Positions 1 to 11,851 of a stretch of DNA of 64,000 nt are shown piece after piece. Origin of the DNA: Haliotis asinina (taxonomy: Eukaryota; Mollusca; Gastropoda; Lepetellida; Haliotidae); the NCBI RefSeq assembly GCF_037392515.1, contig NC_090288.1, positions 19,252,969 to 19,316,968 of the forward strand. Direction: 5' to 3'. Both the position numbers and the translations under genes were made by a program. The stretch's first letter is position 1. Each line of letters opens with the position of its first letter. The notes beneath the pieces are model-generated. The model ran no database searches, was not told the origin of the DNA, and saw only the letters and a list, made by a program, of their open reading frames with translations.

Positions 1-2080
1 TTTGGTCCAAAGAGTGGCCACAAAAACAAGGAAAGTCAACAGTGTTTTGGGCGACTGCATTTGTCACCTGAAACACAACACAGAGAATAAACTATTGATA
101 GTAGCCATGTTTCATGTTGAAGAGAGAGACATTATCACAGGTGTGTTTCCATACGTTGTATACAGTCAAGACTCATTAATCCAACATCGCCCGTTGCACA
201 ACAAATTGTCGGGTTAATGAGGATCTCGGGCTAAATAACTGAGACTAAACTAGGTTTATTCATTTTGTCATTATCCATTGTATTACATTCACTGTCTTCG
301 AGTTTAGGACAGTTTAAGAGGTTCGGACACATGGTGTGTGTAGGCATTGTCCCTGATGACGTTGTTTACAAGATTGTCCTTCAGGGTTTGGAGTCGGGAA
401 TCAATGTTCATGTAATGCCTTTTCCTGGGTAGCTCACGCCAGTTGCCCTGCAACTATTGTAACTTCCTCCTCAACCCTCCTCCTCAAACTGACTCGATGA
501 AGTGAATTCTAACTTGTGCATCTGCCATCAAAAATATGTGTATGACAGCTCAGCTTCAGTTTGCAACTTAAATATTATAGCATGGATTAATCTTCCTCCA
601 ATGTTTTTTTCTCATTAAATACATATAAAATGCGAAAAAGATTATGCCAATGTTTTGAAAATAAATCTCTTTACTTATGAATTAAGCTTCCTCCAAACAA
701 GCATAAAATTCAAAACAAACTAAGAAAATTATAATAATGTTTTGAAAAGAAATCTCTCTACTCCCGACATAGTTTATGCTTCCGGGCACCGCATCTTTAG
801 CTCTGGCAGTACTCCCCTAATTAACTCTACTGGGAAAACGAAATTAACATATTAGACTTCCCGGGACTCTGAAAAATAGATTTTGGCCTTCCCGATACGA
901 CACATAATTAGCACTATCAGGCCTGGCTTCCAGTTGTTTTCTTGTTTACTGCTGCTTTAGGCCCCTGAAAATTATTTTATTAACTGTTGGAAAATCATGC
1001 TTGTCATAAAAGTCAACTAACCAAGCAAGTGGTCAAGCTCTCTGACACCCTCTAGTCTGACATGGTCCATACATGTCAGTGTACCTTAACTGAATTGATG
1101 CTCCAAGTTTTAATTACTGCACGGTGTGATCATGACTTGATTATTCACAAACTGTCCTCACCAAGACGCAATGTTGCTGTGAGCTGCTACATCATACATA
1201 CAAGTAAATCTCACATGTTTGTTCACAGAATGCTTCCAATGCTACTCAGATCAAGTTCAGATTTAATTTAACACATGAATTACAGTGTAAAGCATCATTC
1301 ACAAAACATGACGCAAAAAAGCACACGTACTGTGACATAGGCCAACCAAAAACACATGAGGCAAAAGATCTGAAAACAAAAATACATGAACATTTAAACA
1401 AACAACACAATCAACATGATTGTGCTCTAAAACGTCTCTGTCGAAAGGTATCCATTAGGAACTACGCACCTTACAACCGCGACACACCTAGAATGTGAAG
1501 AATTGCTACTTACGACACGAGTTCTGCTTTCACTAATGTTAATAACCTGACAAAAAATATTGTGTCATAATGGGTTGCAGGGTGTTTAAGAACGGAGGTT
1601 ATGACAGACAGGTTGAAGTAGTAAAATATGGTATGAAACATGAAACACAAGTGGCCCCACTTGACCATGCTGGCGTGATAAACAACAGGCCACAGCAATG
1701 GAACGAATATTGAGCACCCTGCTCAGCAGCAGGTTCTTACTTTTCGGAAACTGTTGCTAAAGGTTACACATTCCTGTAAGAAATTTACCTTGTGTGATTC
1801 TCACACACATTGAGAACAGATGTTGTGTCGGTGGGAACGCTTAACATGCACCACTCATCATCAACGTACACAAATATTTTATTTCTCTCTCGTAACACTT
1901 ATCTAGTATGTCAACAAGTGCGCAGTGGCGCCACTCACCGATTCGGAAAAAGGGGGTTAACTCTAATTAGAACTGAAAACTCGTGCGCAACTTAAAACGA
2001 ACTTAGTTCAACTACTGTATAGTCCTTACTCTGATATGAATCGCTCCCATGACACTGCAATGAACCCAGTTACATAGTCA
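1..2080. other. No gene recognised (AT-rich intergenic)
   Basis: Short open frames only, none with recognisable domains or splice context. No tandem repeat or transposon ends were seen. Confidence 0.5.
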
Positions 2081-2084
2081 ACAG

Positions 2085-2560
2085 TTTAAATTGTTTCCAA
2101 CACTTAAAGAACAACTATTTTTGGTACTCTTCTTACCACTGCATATGGAAGATTTCTGGTTAATACCAAGCGCTTTAAAGTTGCTAAAAAGCCGCCTGCT
2201 TCTCTTTCGCCCGCAAACGAAACCACAGATAGGTTGCGTAACACTGTCGCCTGAGCCCTGCAGTGACGTCATAGAGGGAACGATTTTCAGTTAGTTGCAT
2301 AGAAAATGTGTAGGAAGATCGTCATTTTGCTGATTTCTCGACGTCACCAAAGGCATGCTGAATTGTTGTGTTGCCGTCAATTGCTCCTTGGGGTCAGGTG
2401 ATGGTGTCACTATGCACAGATTTCCACCGGACCCCGTAGTTTATGCTTAAATTGGTTGTATGTGTGTGCGAAGCGAGCCAGACTGTCCGAGTACATCGGC
2501 AGTGGTGACCGTGTCCCAAAAAGGGGTTTCCGTCCTCAGAATGATATCCTCCCAAATCTG
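2085..2560 (+). pseudogene. THAP-type zinc-finger exon remnant with promoter-like 5' repeat (copy 1)
   Basis: From the ATG at about 2356 the frame reads MLNCCVAVNCSLGSG, then VTMHRFPPDPVVYA: the C-x4-C and HRFPPDP signature of a THAP DNA-binding domain. A stop follows. Shifting frame by one base restores NWLYVCAKRA, matching the conserved Trp region, so the domain is broken by a frameshift. The upstream ~270 bp, including a TGACGTCA cAMP-response-like site at about 2264, recurs at 60.9-61.2 kb. It may be a decayed host THAP gene or the 5' end of a P-element-like transposon. Confidence 0.5.
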
Positions 2561-3369
2561 GTCTAAAAGTTCTAAGTCTACATAACTTCTAGACTGGCGA
2601 CACCAGCTAATATTAGGTGTGTTGTTAGACAGTCTTCTTCATCAACATTTCCAGCTATTTTACTCAAATAGAACAACTAGTTCGAAAGCAACAGGTCCTT
2701 GAAGCATAATCGGGTATCGCAAAGGTGAGAGATGTTGAGGGTTGGAGTTCTGATTTTAAGTATGTGCTAACATCATTGTATAACAGAATATTTGCTTTTA
2801 TACTATCATGTAAGGCTGTGTAACAGTAAATAATTTGTATTGCCATACATTGCGATTCAGTTACTCGTGTTTTGGTTGTATTTCGATATATTGGGAGCAT
2901 AAGTATTTGACAGTGAATAACACCACTTGTGCATGTCAGTCCAGTCCTGTTTTCTGTATATTATAAGTCCCTTAAAATCTGCTATGGTTCGGAAAACAAC
3001 AACCTCAAAATTTGGTTCAATTGTCATGGATTCTATTTAGATTTTTAATCAATTTACAGTATTACAGTATAGCGTTTTGTCATTGAATAACTGAGGAAAG
3101 CATTTGATGTTAATGGAAGTCTGTGTAGTTATCTTCTGAGCAAGTCAGAGAGAGTCCAGAACTCAACTGCCGAGTTGTGACACAGGCATAGAAGACAGAG
3201 CATATACCACCTGTTCTGATGATATTGCACTGGATACACATCCGACAACGTACCCAGTATAAAATATTGGAACTGATGAAGGCACAACACGGTACCAGTT
3301 TCCTATAGGACCATGGGCAAGCATATAAACCAACTCGTCAGCTGAGGTCATCACGACAATGCATGTGGT

Positions 3370-3602
3370 AGACAGTGGTCAGCCAGACCAAGATATTTGG
3401 TTTCTTGTCAGTTTGTTGGCCCAACTTTGTGGAACAAATTACCCCCCTCCTCTGCGGCGAGTAGAGACATTCAATAAATTCAAATCCAGGTTAAAAACTC
3501 ACTTGTTCAGCATTGCATACAGGGCTCAGTAGTGCTTTTCATCAGTCTTTTTTAGACTGGATGTTAGTGCTATATAAATGTAATGTAATGTAATGTATTG
3601 TT
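3370..3602 (+). mobile_element. LINE 3' end fragment with short-repeat tail
   Basis: A plus-strand frame reads AQLCGTNYPPPLRR, then FNKFKSRLKTHLFSIAYRAQ. This resembles the common C-terminal end of non-LTR retrotransposon ORF2 (WN.LP...FKS.LKTHLF). It is followed by a 3' tail of TGTAA repeats (about 3,579-3,598). The 5' part is missing, a typical truncated insertion. Confidence 0.5.
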
Positions 3603-3744
3603 AATATAAACCAGAAAGATAATCACAACAATTTCAAGTATGTTCTCTACCCAATATATCGCTTCTGAGAAAATGTATTGCAATACATTGCAATGGTTTG
3701 AAAAGCGTCTTGCGATATGCCGGTAATTCGGTGCATTCCTACCA

Positions 3745-4569
3745 ACATGTATAGCAGAAGGAATGTATGTAAACGTATATATTAAGATGTGTAGCAGAAG
3801 GAATGTATCTACAAGAATATACTAACATGTATAGCAGAAAGAATGTATCTAGAAGTATATACTAACGTGTATAGCAAAAAGAATGTATCTACAAATATGT
3901 ACTAACATGTATAGCAGAACGAATGTATCTACAAGTGTATACTAACATGTATAGCAGAAGGAATGTATCTACAAATATATACTATCATGCATAGCAGAAA
4001 GAATGTATCTACAAATATATCCTAATATGCATAGCAGAAAGAATGTATCTACAAGTATATTCTAACATGTATAGCAGAACGAATGTATCTACTAGTACAT
4101 ACTAACATGTTCAGCAGAACGAATGTATCTACTAGTGCATACTAACATGTATAGGAGAATCAATGTATCTACAAGTATATACTAACATGTATAGGAGAAG
4201 GAATGTATCTACAAGTATATACTAACATGTATAGGAGAAGGAATGTATCTACAAGTATATACTAACACGTTCAGCAGAAGGAATGTATCTACAAGTATAT
4301 ACTAACATGTATAGCAGAAGGAATGTATCTACAAGTATATACTAACATGTATAGGAGAAGGAATGTATCTACAAGTATATACTAACATGTATAGCAGAAG
4401 GAATGTATCTACAAGTATATACTAACATGTATAGGAGAAGGAATGTATCTACAAGTATATATTAACATGTATAGCAGAAGGAATGTATCTACAAGTATAT
4501 ACTAACATGTATAGGAGAAGGAATGTATCTACATGTATATACTTACATGTATAGCAGTACGAATGTATC
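3745..4569. repeat. 40-bp minisatellite, about 20 copies
   Basis: The unit is about 40 bp, with a conserved half GAATGTATCTACAAGTATAT joined to ACTAACATGTATAGCAGAAG. Copies at the left are more diverged; those from about 4,180 to 4,540 are nearly identical, alternating TATAGCAG and TATAGGAG versions, which suggests a two-unit amplification step. The array is split by a LINE and resumes at 6,382-6,450. Confidence 0.9.
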
Positions 4570-6381
4570 AAGTTCAAGTTCAAGTACGTTAATTCATGCC
4601 TTTATGCCGTTGTCCCATCTACATGTACATTGCGATGCATAATTCTTATACAATTTTGACAATAATCACATATTCAATGACATTTGCCTTCTTTTAAGGC
4701 TATGTAACATATATTTACATACTTTGAATATTAGGGTGTCATTGTCTGCCGTCATGAGGAACTTAAATTTGAAGATATTTGGGTTACTACAAAAACACAA
4801 TGGGAAATATAATTTTCTTAAATCATTATAATGTTCGCACACAAGCAGAAAATGACACTCGTTTTCCACGTCTAATTCACACAGTGGACATATTCTTAAA
4901 CAATAGTCAACATTCGACCATCTGCCTTCATTCACGTTTAACTTTAGTAAACCAGCTCTTAATCTTGTACATAAAGGTACGATATTTCTTTATAGTAATG
5001 TCAGTTAAGTATTTTTCTGGAGATAGAAGACTTTTGTACTGCTTATATAATTTATATCTTGTGCTATTTTGTAGAACTCCATTCCAAGATTGATAAAACA
5101 TGTATATAGCAACATCTTTGAAGCGTCGAAGAAATATCAACTTATTTCCAACTCACTGGCTAATCCATACAAAACCAGATCCATGGCTAAACAAAAAAGA
5201 CGTATTGATGCAGCATAGCTTGTGTATGAATGTTTATCTAAATTAACCATCATGTCATATGCTTTCTTAGGTATTCGATTATTGAGCATTTCAATTAACT
5301 TTAACCAATATTTTACAGCGCGACATAAGGCATTGATATTTAGTGGATATAGACCATAGCCGTACGCTATAGCATTTAGCGTTTGTCGACCAACATTTAG
5401 AAATCTTTTACAAGCTGTGATATGTACATTTTCAATCTATTTAGTCCCCACACTTCAGAGCCGTATAAGAAAATAGTGTTATAGTGTCTACTTCAGGACA
5501 GCCATGTCCAAATATTTCTACAGACCAAAAACTACGTGGCCAGGCTATATGATATTTAGTTATTATTATTCAATCTGCAATCTTGATCTTTATCACTACC
5601 GCAGAGTACATTGTTTTGTCAGCTACCTTGTTCCTCTTTGTCACTTCCATTAATTACTGTATAGGACATTTATGGCCTTTATTGGTCATCCACTTGGCTG
5701 TGTCTGTCATCACATCAACTGTAGAAGGAAGTGCTATTGTCATATTGTAACAGTCATCCTATCCATGAGCCAATCCCCAGCCGAAGACCACAGCCCCCGC
5801 GTTGACAATACGTTCAACTCGTGAGTCAAAAATTTTAAAAAATACAGTGGGGTCAACAGTATTCATCTTATTCAAGTTATGGAGAATTTCCATCAATGCA
5901 GAGCTAGGTCAGATGCACATACAGTCATTTTAGAGGTAGAAGAAAAAATAATACCAAAATACCTCTATGTATTAACAGTTGAGATCCTTTCAGTTTTATA
6001 GAGCCATTTTTCACATGTTGCTAAACGACCACCCCTTCTATTTTGCTAAACTTCGTCCACACTTATCAGCAAAATGTTCTAAATCATTTAGTTGTTTCTG
6101 TAATCCAGAGATGGCATCGGATACTAGAATAACATCATCAGCAAACATCAGTAGTAATATTTCAAGCATATCAGGAAATAGATGAACACCATATTTTCCA
6201 AGATAATATCATCTGACAGTTCACTGATGAAAAAGGAAAAAGGATTGGACTTAATATACAACCTTGTGTCAGACCAACTGGACAGTCGAAGTAGTTTGTT
6301 CAACATTTCTTGCTAAAACGTACACAAGCTTTAACTGATTTATATATTCCTCAAAGAACTGCCAGCATTTTACCACAGCCA
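4570..6381 (-). mobile_element. LINE (non-LTR retrotransposon), decayed, inside the 40-bp minisatellite
   Basis: Minus-strand frames contain reverse-transcriptase motifs in order: CPVGLTQGCILSPILF (near 6,270), FADDVILVSDAISGLQKQL (near 6,130), then a C-terminal zinc-knuckle-like end GRWSNVDYCLRICPLCELDV (near 4,900). The 3' end is a TTGAAC tandem tail at 4,570-4,585. Frames are interrupted many times. Flanks are minisatellite on both sides with a short shared TGTATC, a plausible target duplication. The 5' end is truncated. Confidence 0.75.
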
Positions 6382-6450
6382 CCTGTGTATCTACAAGTAA
6401 TTGTTGAAATGTACAGCAGAACAAATGTATCTACAAGTATATACTGATAA
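6382..6450. repeat. 40-bp minisatellite, right remnant
   Basis: Two units resembling the 3.7-4.6 kb array (GTATCTACAAGTA and AATGTATCTACAAGTATATA) continue on the far side of the LINE, showing that the LINE inserted into the array. Confidence 0.7.
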
Positions 6451-6589
6451 GTTTTATTTCTTGTCAGTGTTAAAAAAAATTAATATCAATTAAAATGATA
6501 ATCTTCAGAGCCCCGAAGGACGAGGGGAACATAAACTAACATCGGGGGCACATCAGCTCATGGGCCCGAGGGACCAGTGAACAGCTCAC

Positions 6590-6736
6590 ATTGTACCTGC
6601 TCAGCTGGTGCATGTATAAGATCACAGAAGAATGGCTTGCCTGTGAAGACAGTGTACCAGTTCCGATGGGTTGTATATTGACCACAGGAGACCAGCTGCC
6701 TGTGAAGGTATTGTACCTGCTCCGATGGGTTATATA
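6590..6736. repeat. 60-bp minisatellite, left part
   Basis: About 2.5 diverged units of the same repeat as 7,582-8,060 (GGTATTGTACCTGCTCCGAT then GGGTTATATA, and GACCACAGGAGACCAG). It is cut at TA by a Tc1/mariner relic. Confidence 0.8.
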
Positions 6737-7581
6737 TACTCTGGGAAAAAAAAGAAACTTGACATGGTGTTTTAGGAGTTTACTTACCGAGAACATACAG
6801 CGGATTCAAACATGACATCATTACTCAGTTACAGCAAAACCGTCGACTTTTACAAATTTTCAAAACCTGATCATCTAGTAAGTGTTCGGTAAAACCATGG
6901 ATGGGTTATTACAGCCACTTGGTCAGAGTAAAATGTCAGTATCTGATGTGACCACCAGGAGTATCGATGACAGCTTGGCAGTGGTGACCCACAGGAGAAA
7001 GGAGATGCCGAATGCTGTCTTCAAAATGCCACATCCATGGTTCTCCAAATGTACAGCTTTAAGCCACAATAGACGACAAGAGAAAGAGAAGACCGACAGA
7101 AGCTCATCGGCCTTTCACAAGGACGGGCATCTCAGCATGAGTTGGCAAGGCACTTCAGCGTGTCCACACAGACCATCTCAAATCTATTTACCTGATACAC
7201 AATTTGTGTGGGATGTCCATGGGATACCCTCGCTCGATGCTAACTCCAGCGCAATCCGCCACCTCAGACACTACAAGAAATTCACAGCACTTTCGAAAAG
7301 ATATCAAAACATCCCTGAAGCCTTCAGTCATAGACTCAAGCTCAAGGTGATGCACAATTTCACGATGCTCGTGCTTTTCATGTAGGGTGCGTATTAGCGA
7401 TTGATTACAGACGTGATCGTAACGTTACATTTTTGTTCAACGTTTCTGTTTTTCAACCGTTTTGTCGTCCGCAGCCATCCCCTTACATGCTGGGATTCAG
7501 CACGGACTGACTTGTGTCAAATAGTTCCTTAAAGTTCACTTTGATCCGTGTCGAGTTTCCTTTTCTCGTTTTTAAAGAGTA
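6737..7581 (+). mobile_element. Tc1/mariner-type relic with terminal inverted repeats
   Basis: The left end TACTCTGGGAAAAAAAAGAA and the right end (reverse complement TACTCTTTAAAAACGAGAAA) form imperfect inverted repeats of about 35 bp continuing into AACTTGACATGG/AACTCGACACGG. Both abut TA in a TATATA context of the minisatellite, matching TA target choice. A plus-strand frame near 7,090-7,180 reads EDRQKLIGLSQGRASQHELA then RHFSVSTQTISNLF, a helix-turn-helix like the N terminus of mariner transposases. At 845 bp with no DDE core visible, it is an internally deleted, nonautonomous copy. Confidence 0.75.
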
Positions 7582-8060
7582 TATATACCACAAGAGACTG
7601 GCTGCTTGTGTGTGTACTGCAAATGCTCTGATAGGTTAGGTATGGACCACGGGAAACTGACTGCGTGCGTAGGTAACTGCTCTGATGGGTTATATAGGCC
7701 AGAGGAGACTGGTTGCCTGTGTAGGTATTGTAACTGCTCTAATGGGTTATGTACGGACCACGGGAGACTGGTTGCCTGTGTAGGTATTGGAACTGCTCTG
7801 GTGTGTTATATATGGACCACGGGAGACTGGTTGAATGTGTAGGTATTGGAACTGCTCTGGTGGGTTATATATGGACCACGGGAGACTGGTTGAATGTGTA
7901 GGTATTGTACCTGCTCTGGTGGGTTATATATGGACCACGGGAGACTGGTTGCCTGTGTAGGTATTGTACCTGCTCCGATGGGTTATATATAAAGACCACA
8001 AGAGACTGGCTCCTTATAGACACTGTACCTGCTCTGATGGGTTGTATATGGTTATATATG
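7582..8060. repeat. 60-bp minisatellite, right part
   Basis: About eight units of 59-60 bp: GGGTTATATATGGACCACGG, GAGACTGGTTG, then GTAGGTATTG and CTGCTCTG. The central copies are nearly identical. It spuriously encodes cysteine-rich frames in both directions. Confidence 0.9.
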
Positions 8061-10800
8061 GTTATGTAAGTGAGCAGTTTGATAAATGCTGAAACAAATT
8101 TGGAGCTTGACCGCGTTCCAAATACAGGAAGATGCAATGTCATCGTAGAATATACATGCAAATAACACAGTCAGAGAAATGTTTACTGAAAATCAGAATG
8201 TCACCATTTTCATAACTGACCTCATACGTTCATGGCATAAATATTTCAAATTAGGTAAACAACAACAACATGAATGAAATGATATGTATATACAGTTTAT
8301 TGTTGATTCGGGACACTGTATAACACCACGTACAAATAATGAAAGTGGAAAAATATATTCTATGTCCATGTTACTAAGTACAATAGCTCACTCATCTCCC
8401 AATGCCCATTCAACTTTGTAATAGGAACTCGTGTGACCCAGGCAAAGCATTTTTCTACCTTATTCCTACCTATTGATGTTTGTTTGCTTATCAAACGTAA
8501 TAAAGGATTAAGTGGATTCATTTACGAATGTTACCTGTGAACTATGGAAGCCTACAGAATGTCTTCAACCACGCATGTCACAAATGACTGTTTTATACTT
8601 ACTGCTTACTGAACCTTATGTATAGATGTGGTAGGTTGGGAAATTGCTGTGCTGTTTGATGTGCATACATCGTCGCCACAGAGGGTAAGAACACAGCTAC
8701 TGAGCAAGTACCACTCTATATTTGGCATCTCTGAATAGGGTAGGACAAATCATATCTTTGAGGTATAATTGCAGAAATTCCTCATGGAAACGGGTAAAAC
8801 ATGCATAAGCAAAATGTTAACACTCTAAAGAGGGTCGAAGTAAACAGTGTTGAATAGAATGGTAGTGTTTTTGGTAGTGTCCACAGCATTACTCATGAAT
8901 AAATAACTGGAAGTAATAAATACAATAACAAAGGACGTTCATAGTAACACAGTTTGAGGTTACACAATCTGAAAAAGGACTAAAATAAGTTTCAAAACAA
9001 TTCATCAAGGCCGAGAAACGACAGGTCGTTCGTTTGCCTTTCAGTTGAAAAATATATAACAAACAATCAACAAGTTATTGATTTTGTTCTTATATTTTCT
9101 AAGAATTTCAATATCGCTAAAATGTATCGTGAAGGAATGAATTTTGGTTCTGACTGAGAGTGTTGACAACATAGAAATAAAAGTTTCCATAAACGTAGGA
9201 AGCGACGATATAAAACAATGAACAAAATTGTGAAGCACTTGAAGCAGTCAGTGGCATGCATCCATAATACAACAACACTAGCCTTCTGTTAAGTTTTGAT
9301 TAATGGCATCCATGCTGAGAGCTTTATCCGGTCATTTGTATGTGATACTCGGGTGGATGTGTTTTAACACACCACGTGTGTACATGCTACTGCAGCTGGT
9401 ACAGCTTCCCAGTAACAATAATCACTCACTGACCTTATCAACAAGCGCCCTTACCAACATGGACAAGAGACGGTCCAAGTATGTAAAAAGTCCGTAATCT
9501 AGATTGTGCTCAAGTTCTTCAAAGCTAAATGCTAATTACATGATCGGGAAGTGGTGTATTTATACTAAATCTTACCAAAATAATCCTGTTAAAAACAAAA
9601 TGGTACCGAAGAACTTCAGCTCCCTGGATATGTAGGTATCAGCTCGAATGACTCGCTTGTTGCTTTTCAAATATCTTCTGAATGAATACTGACGACCAAA
9701 GCAAAACTAAGCATCTAAGTAAGTGCCTATATATCCTCAATGTTCCGAAATCTGCAATTCCGGAATAGCTATTTAGAATATTGTGTGAAGTTAGCGCATT
9801 GCAACAGTGTTCTCAATTGGTATATCATTATTATTATTATTTTGGCAGACTGAACTCTGGCCGAAAATATGAAACTACCAATGATTTTTCTAAATACATG
9901 AAGTTATGACAAAGTAAAATGTACTACTTCCTCGATTTGAAAGTTTATTTCATGAAACATAGGAGGATTCTGGATTCTGGGGAGAGGACCTAAACACTTG
10001 GACACCCACGAATACTTTGTCATACGAATACAGGCTTCGAACTAGGAACTATGCATGGGGTTAATATGACCCACTAAGTATAAGGCTTCTGGCCCTTATT
10101 GAGTTTATTTGTGAATCTGTTCTTCTGATTTACCGAAAATGACTGCCCTGAGGCAAGAATGAAATTCCAGTGTTGATACACTGCACAAATAAAAAGCCCT
10201 TTATATGTAAAGAAACAACCACACAGAATATTTAATGATTCTGTTGAGTCGTTTCGATGAAGTGAAAATGTAAACCGGTTATGGTCGATTGCGAGTAAAT
10301 AACGCTAATTAAAAAGATCGCCAACTTTTTTTCATTACTGAGGAGAGCTTACTAAATACGGGCGTAGAATACAGTAATGAGCAGGTGTCAGTAGCTATGC
10401 TGTCATAATGTACAAAGATGCACGCCATGTGGCAAGGGAACGGTGGGCTGAGTCATGTCCTGTCATGTCCGAGGAACTCACAGTGAAATCTAAGTCGACC
10501 ACTGTCAAAGTTGATGTATTTATACTTCCACATGCACACATATCCACCTCAGCAGCTTTCGTTGATTCTTTCTTGGAAACTATCCAACAGGCTAATTTCG
10601 AGGAAGATCCATCATAATTACAATGGTTCGGAAGGGAAAATCGTACGCACACATATGTTACTAGAGTCTGGATGTGATCCCATGCAATGGCGTGGAGAGT
10701 AGAAACATATCCCTCGGCGTGCCTGGTTGTGTTTTACCGTGTAAATTACACATATAAGGCATCATGTGGAACAGTGATCACATATATCGCCCTGGCACAT
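8061..10800. other. No gene recognised
   Basis: AT-rich intergenic DNA downstream of gene A with only short, featureless frames. A plus-strand AATAAA lies near 10,190, and its reverse complement near 10,104 could serve gene A, but at 950 bp past the stop this is weak. Confidence 0.45.
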
Positions 10801-11057
10801 ACTAGACAACACATTTGCCATTTTCCAAATGCTTCATGTTAGGAGGTATTCGAGTATGTGCACACCATGTCTGAGTAGTACTCTGGAATGGATGCAAGTT
10901 TGGTGGATGGATAGGTGAGGAGCAGTTGAGACCGCACTGAAGAAGCACCAGTGACTCTTGGGTCACGAATCTCCGGTTTACCCACAAGGAAACACAAGTG
11001 AATGGGGTGTTCTCTCTGTATATTTGGACAAGGCTCTGCTGATACACAGCATTGATC

Positions 11058-11851
11058 TCACACTTGACTTCCATAGTCATCTTCCCTTGTCCTTGGCCGA
11101 CTTCGGCGACCCCGTGAAGAAGGGTTAGGATCGTAAGACACTGTGCGTTCATCCCCACTGTCTCGACTACTAGTTGAAGAATTGCTGCTCTCTCGGGTTC
11201 GCCGAGAGATGTCGCTGATATTGTAATGTCTATTGCGTCCCTCTTTATCGAATGACGCACTTGAACTCTGACTATGAGGTGATCTGGACCTGGATCGTCT
11301 TCGGCTTCCACCATGTTCTCCGTTTGATCGTGATCTTTGACGACCAGAATCTCTATGACCTGAACGCGATCCATTCCCCGACCTTGACCTCCGACGACTT
11401 CCTTCTCGCGTTAATCCGCCTTTCTTTTCTTCATTGGCACTATTTCGTCTTTTGTTCGACTTGCTTCGGGCACTCCCGCGCCTTCCACTCCTTGACAAAC
11501 TTCCAGCACTTCCGTTTTCCTGATGCTTGGAAAATCTTCTTTTTTGCGGAGTATCACTACTTTCAAAAGAACCATTAACATAGCCCCCGCTAGTGTCCTC
11601 ACTTCCAGTACTGTCACGACTTCTGTCATGGCCACCGTCTTCAGATGGCACAAAGGCTTTATTGGAGTAACCTCCACCCCTGACTTTCACCTTGGGATCA
11701 GGGTTCATGTTCACAAATACCTGCCCATCTCCGGAGGATATACTGCTGTTATGACTGTCGGTGCTACTGGACTCAGTATTACGGGAATATGGCCCCTTGT
11801 AGTTGTCTTTGTGCTGGTCTTTGCGAGACTGGTACATCACTTTGGATGAGC
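11058..11851 (-). CDS. Gene A last coding exon: Ser/Arg-rich cytoplasmic tail
   Basis: Acceptor TTGTTTGTTGTAG opens a frame of 263 residues (226-488) ending at TGA 11058-11060. Composition is extreme: Ser, Arg, Gly, Asn and Asp dominate, with RS-dipeptide runs such as GGSRRRSRSRSPHSQSSSAS that resemble RS domains of splicing factors. Further on lies SYDPNPSSRGRRSRPRTRED. The last four residues GSQV fit a class I PDZ ligand (S-x-V). The tail is probably intrinsically disordered and heavily phosphorylatable; no folded domain is visible. Confidence 0.85.

Noticed and set aside
3745-4569. Regularly spaced repeats considered as a CRISPR-like array
   Set aside because: Units are contiguous 40-bp tandem copies without unique spacers, in eukaryotic DNA; a minisatellite explains them.
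6882-7385. 167-codon plus-strand frame
   Set aside because: It lies inside the Tc1/mariner relic in a different frame from the helix-turn-helix remnant and resembles no protein.
11252-11849. Two 108-codon plus-strand frames
   Set aside because: They are antisense to the RS-rich last exon of gene A, where low stop density on both strands is expected from composition.
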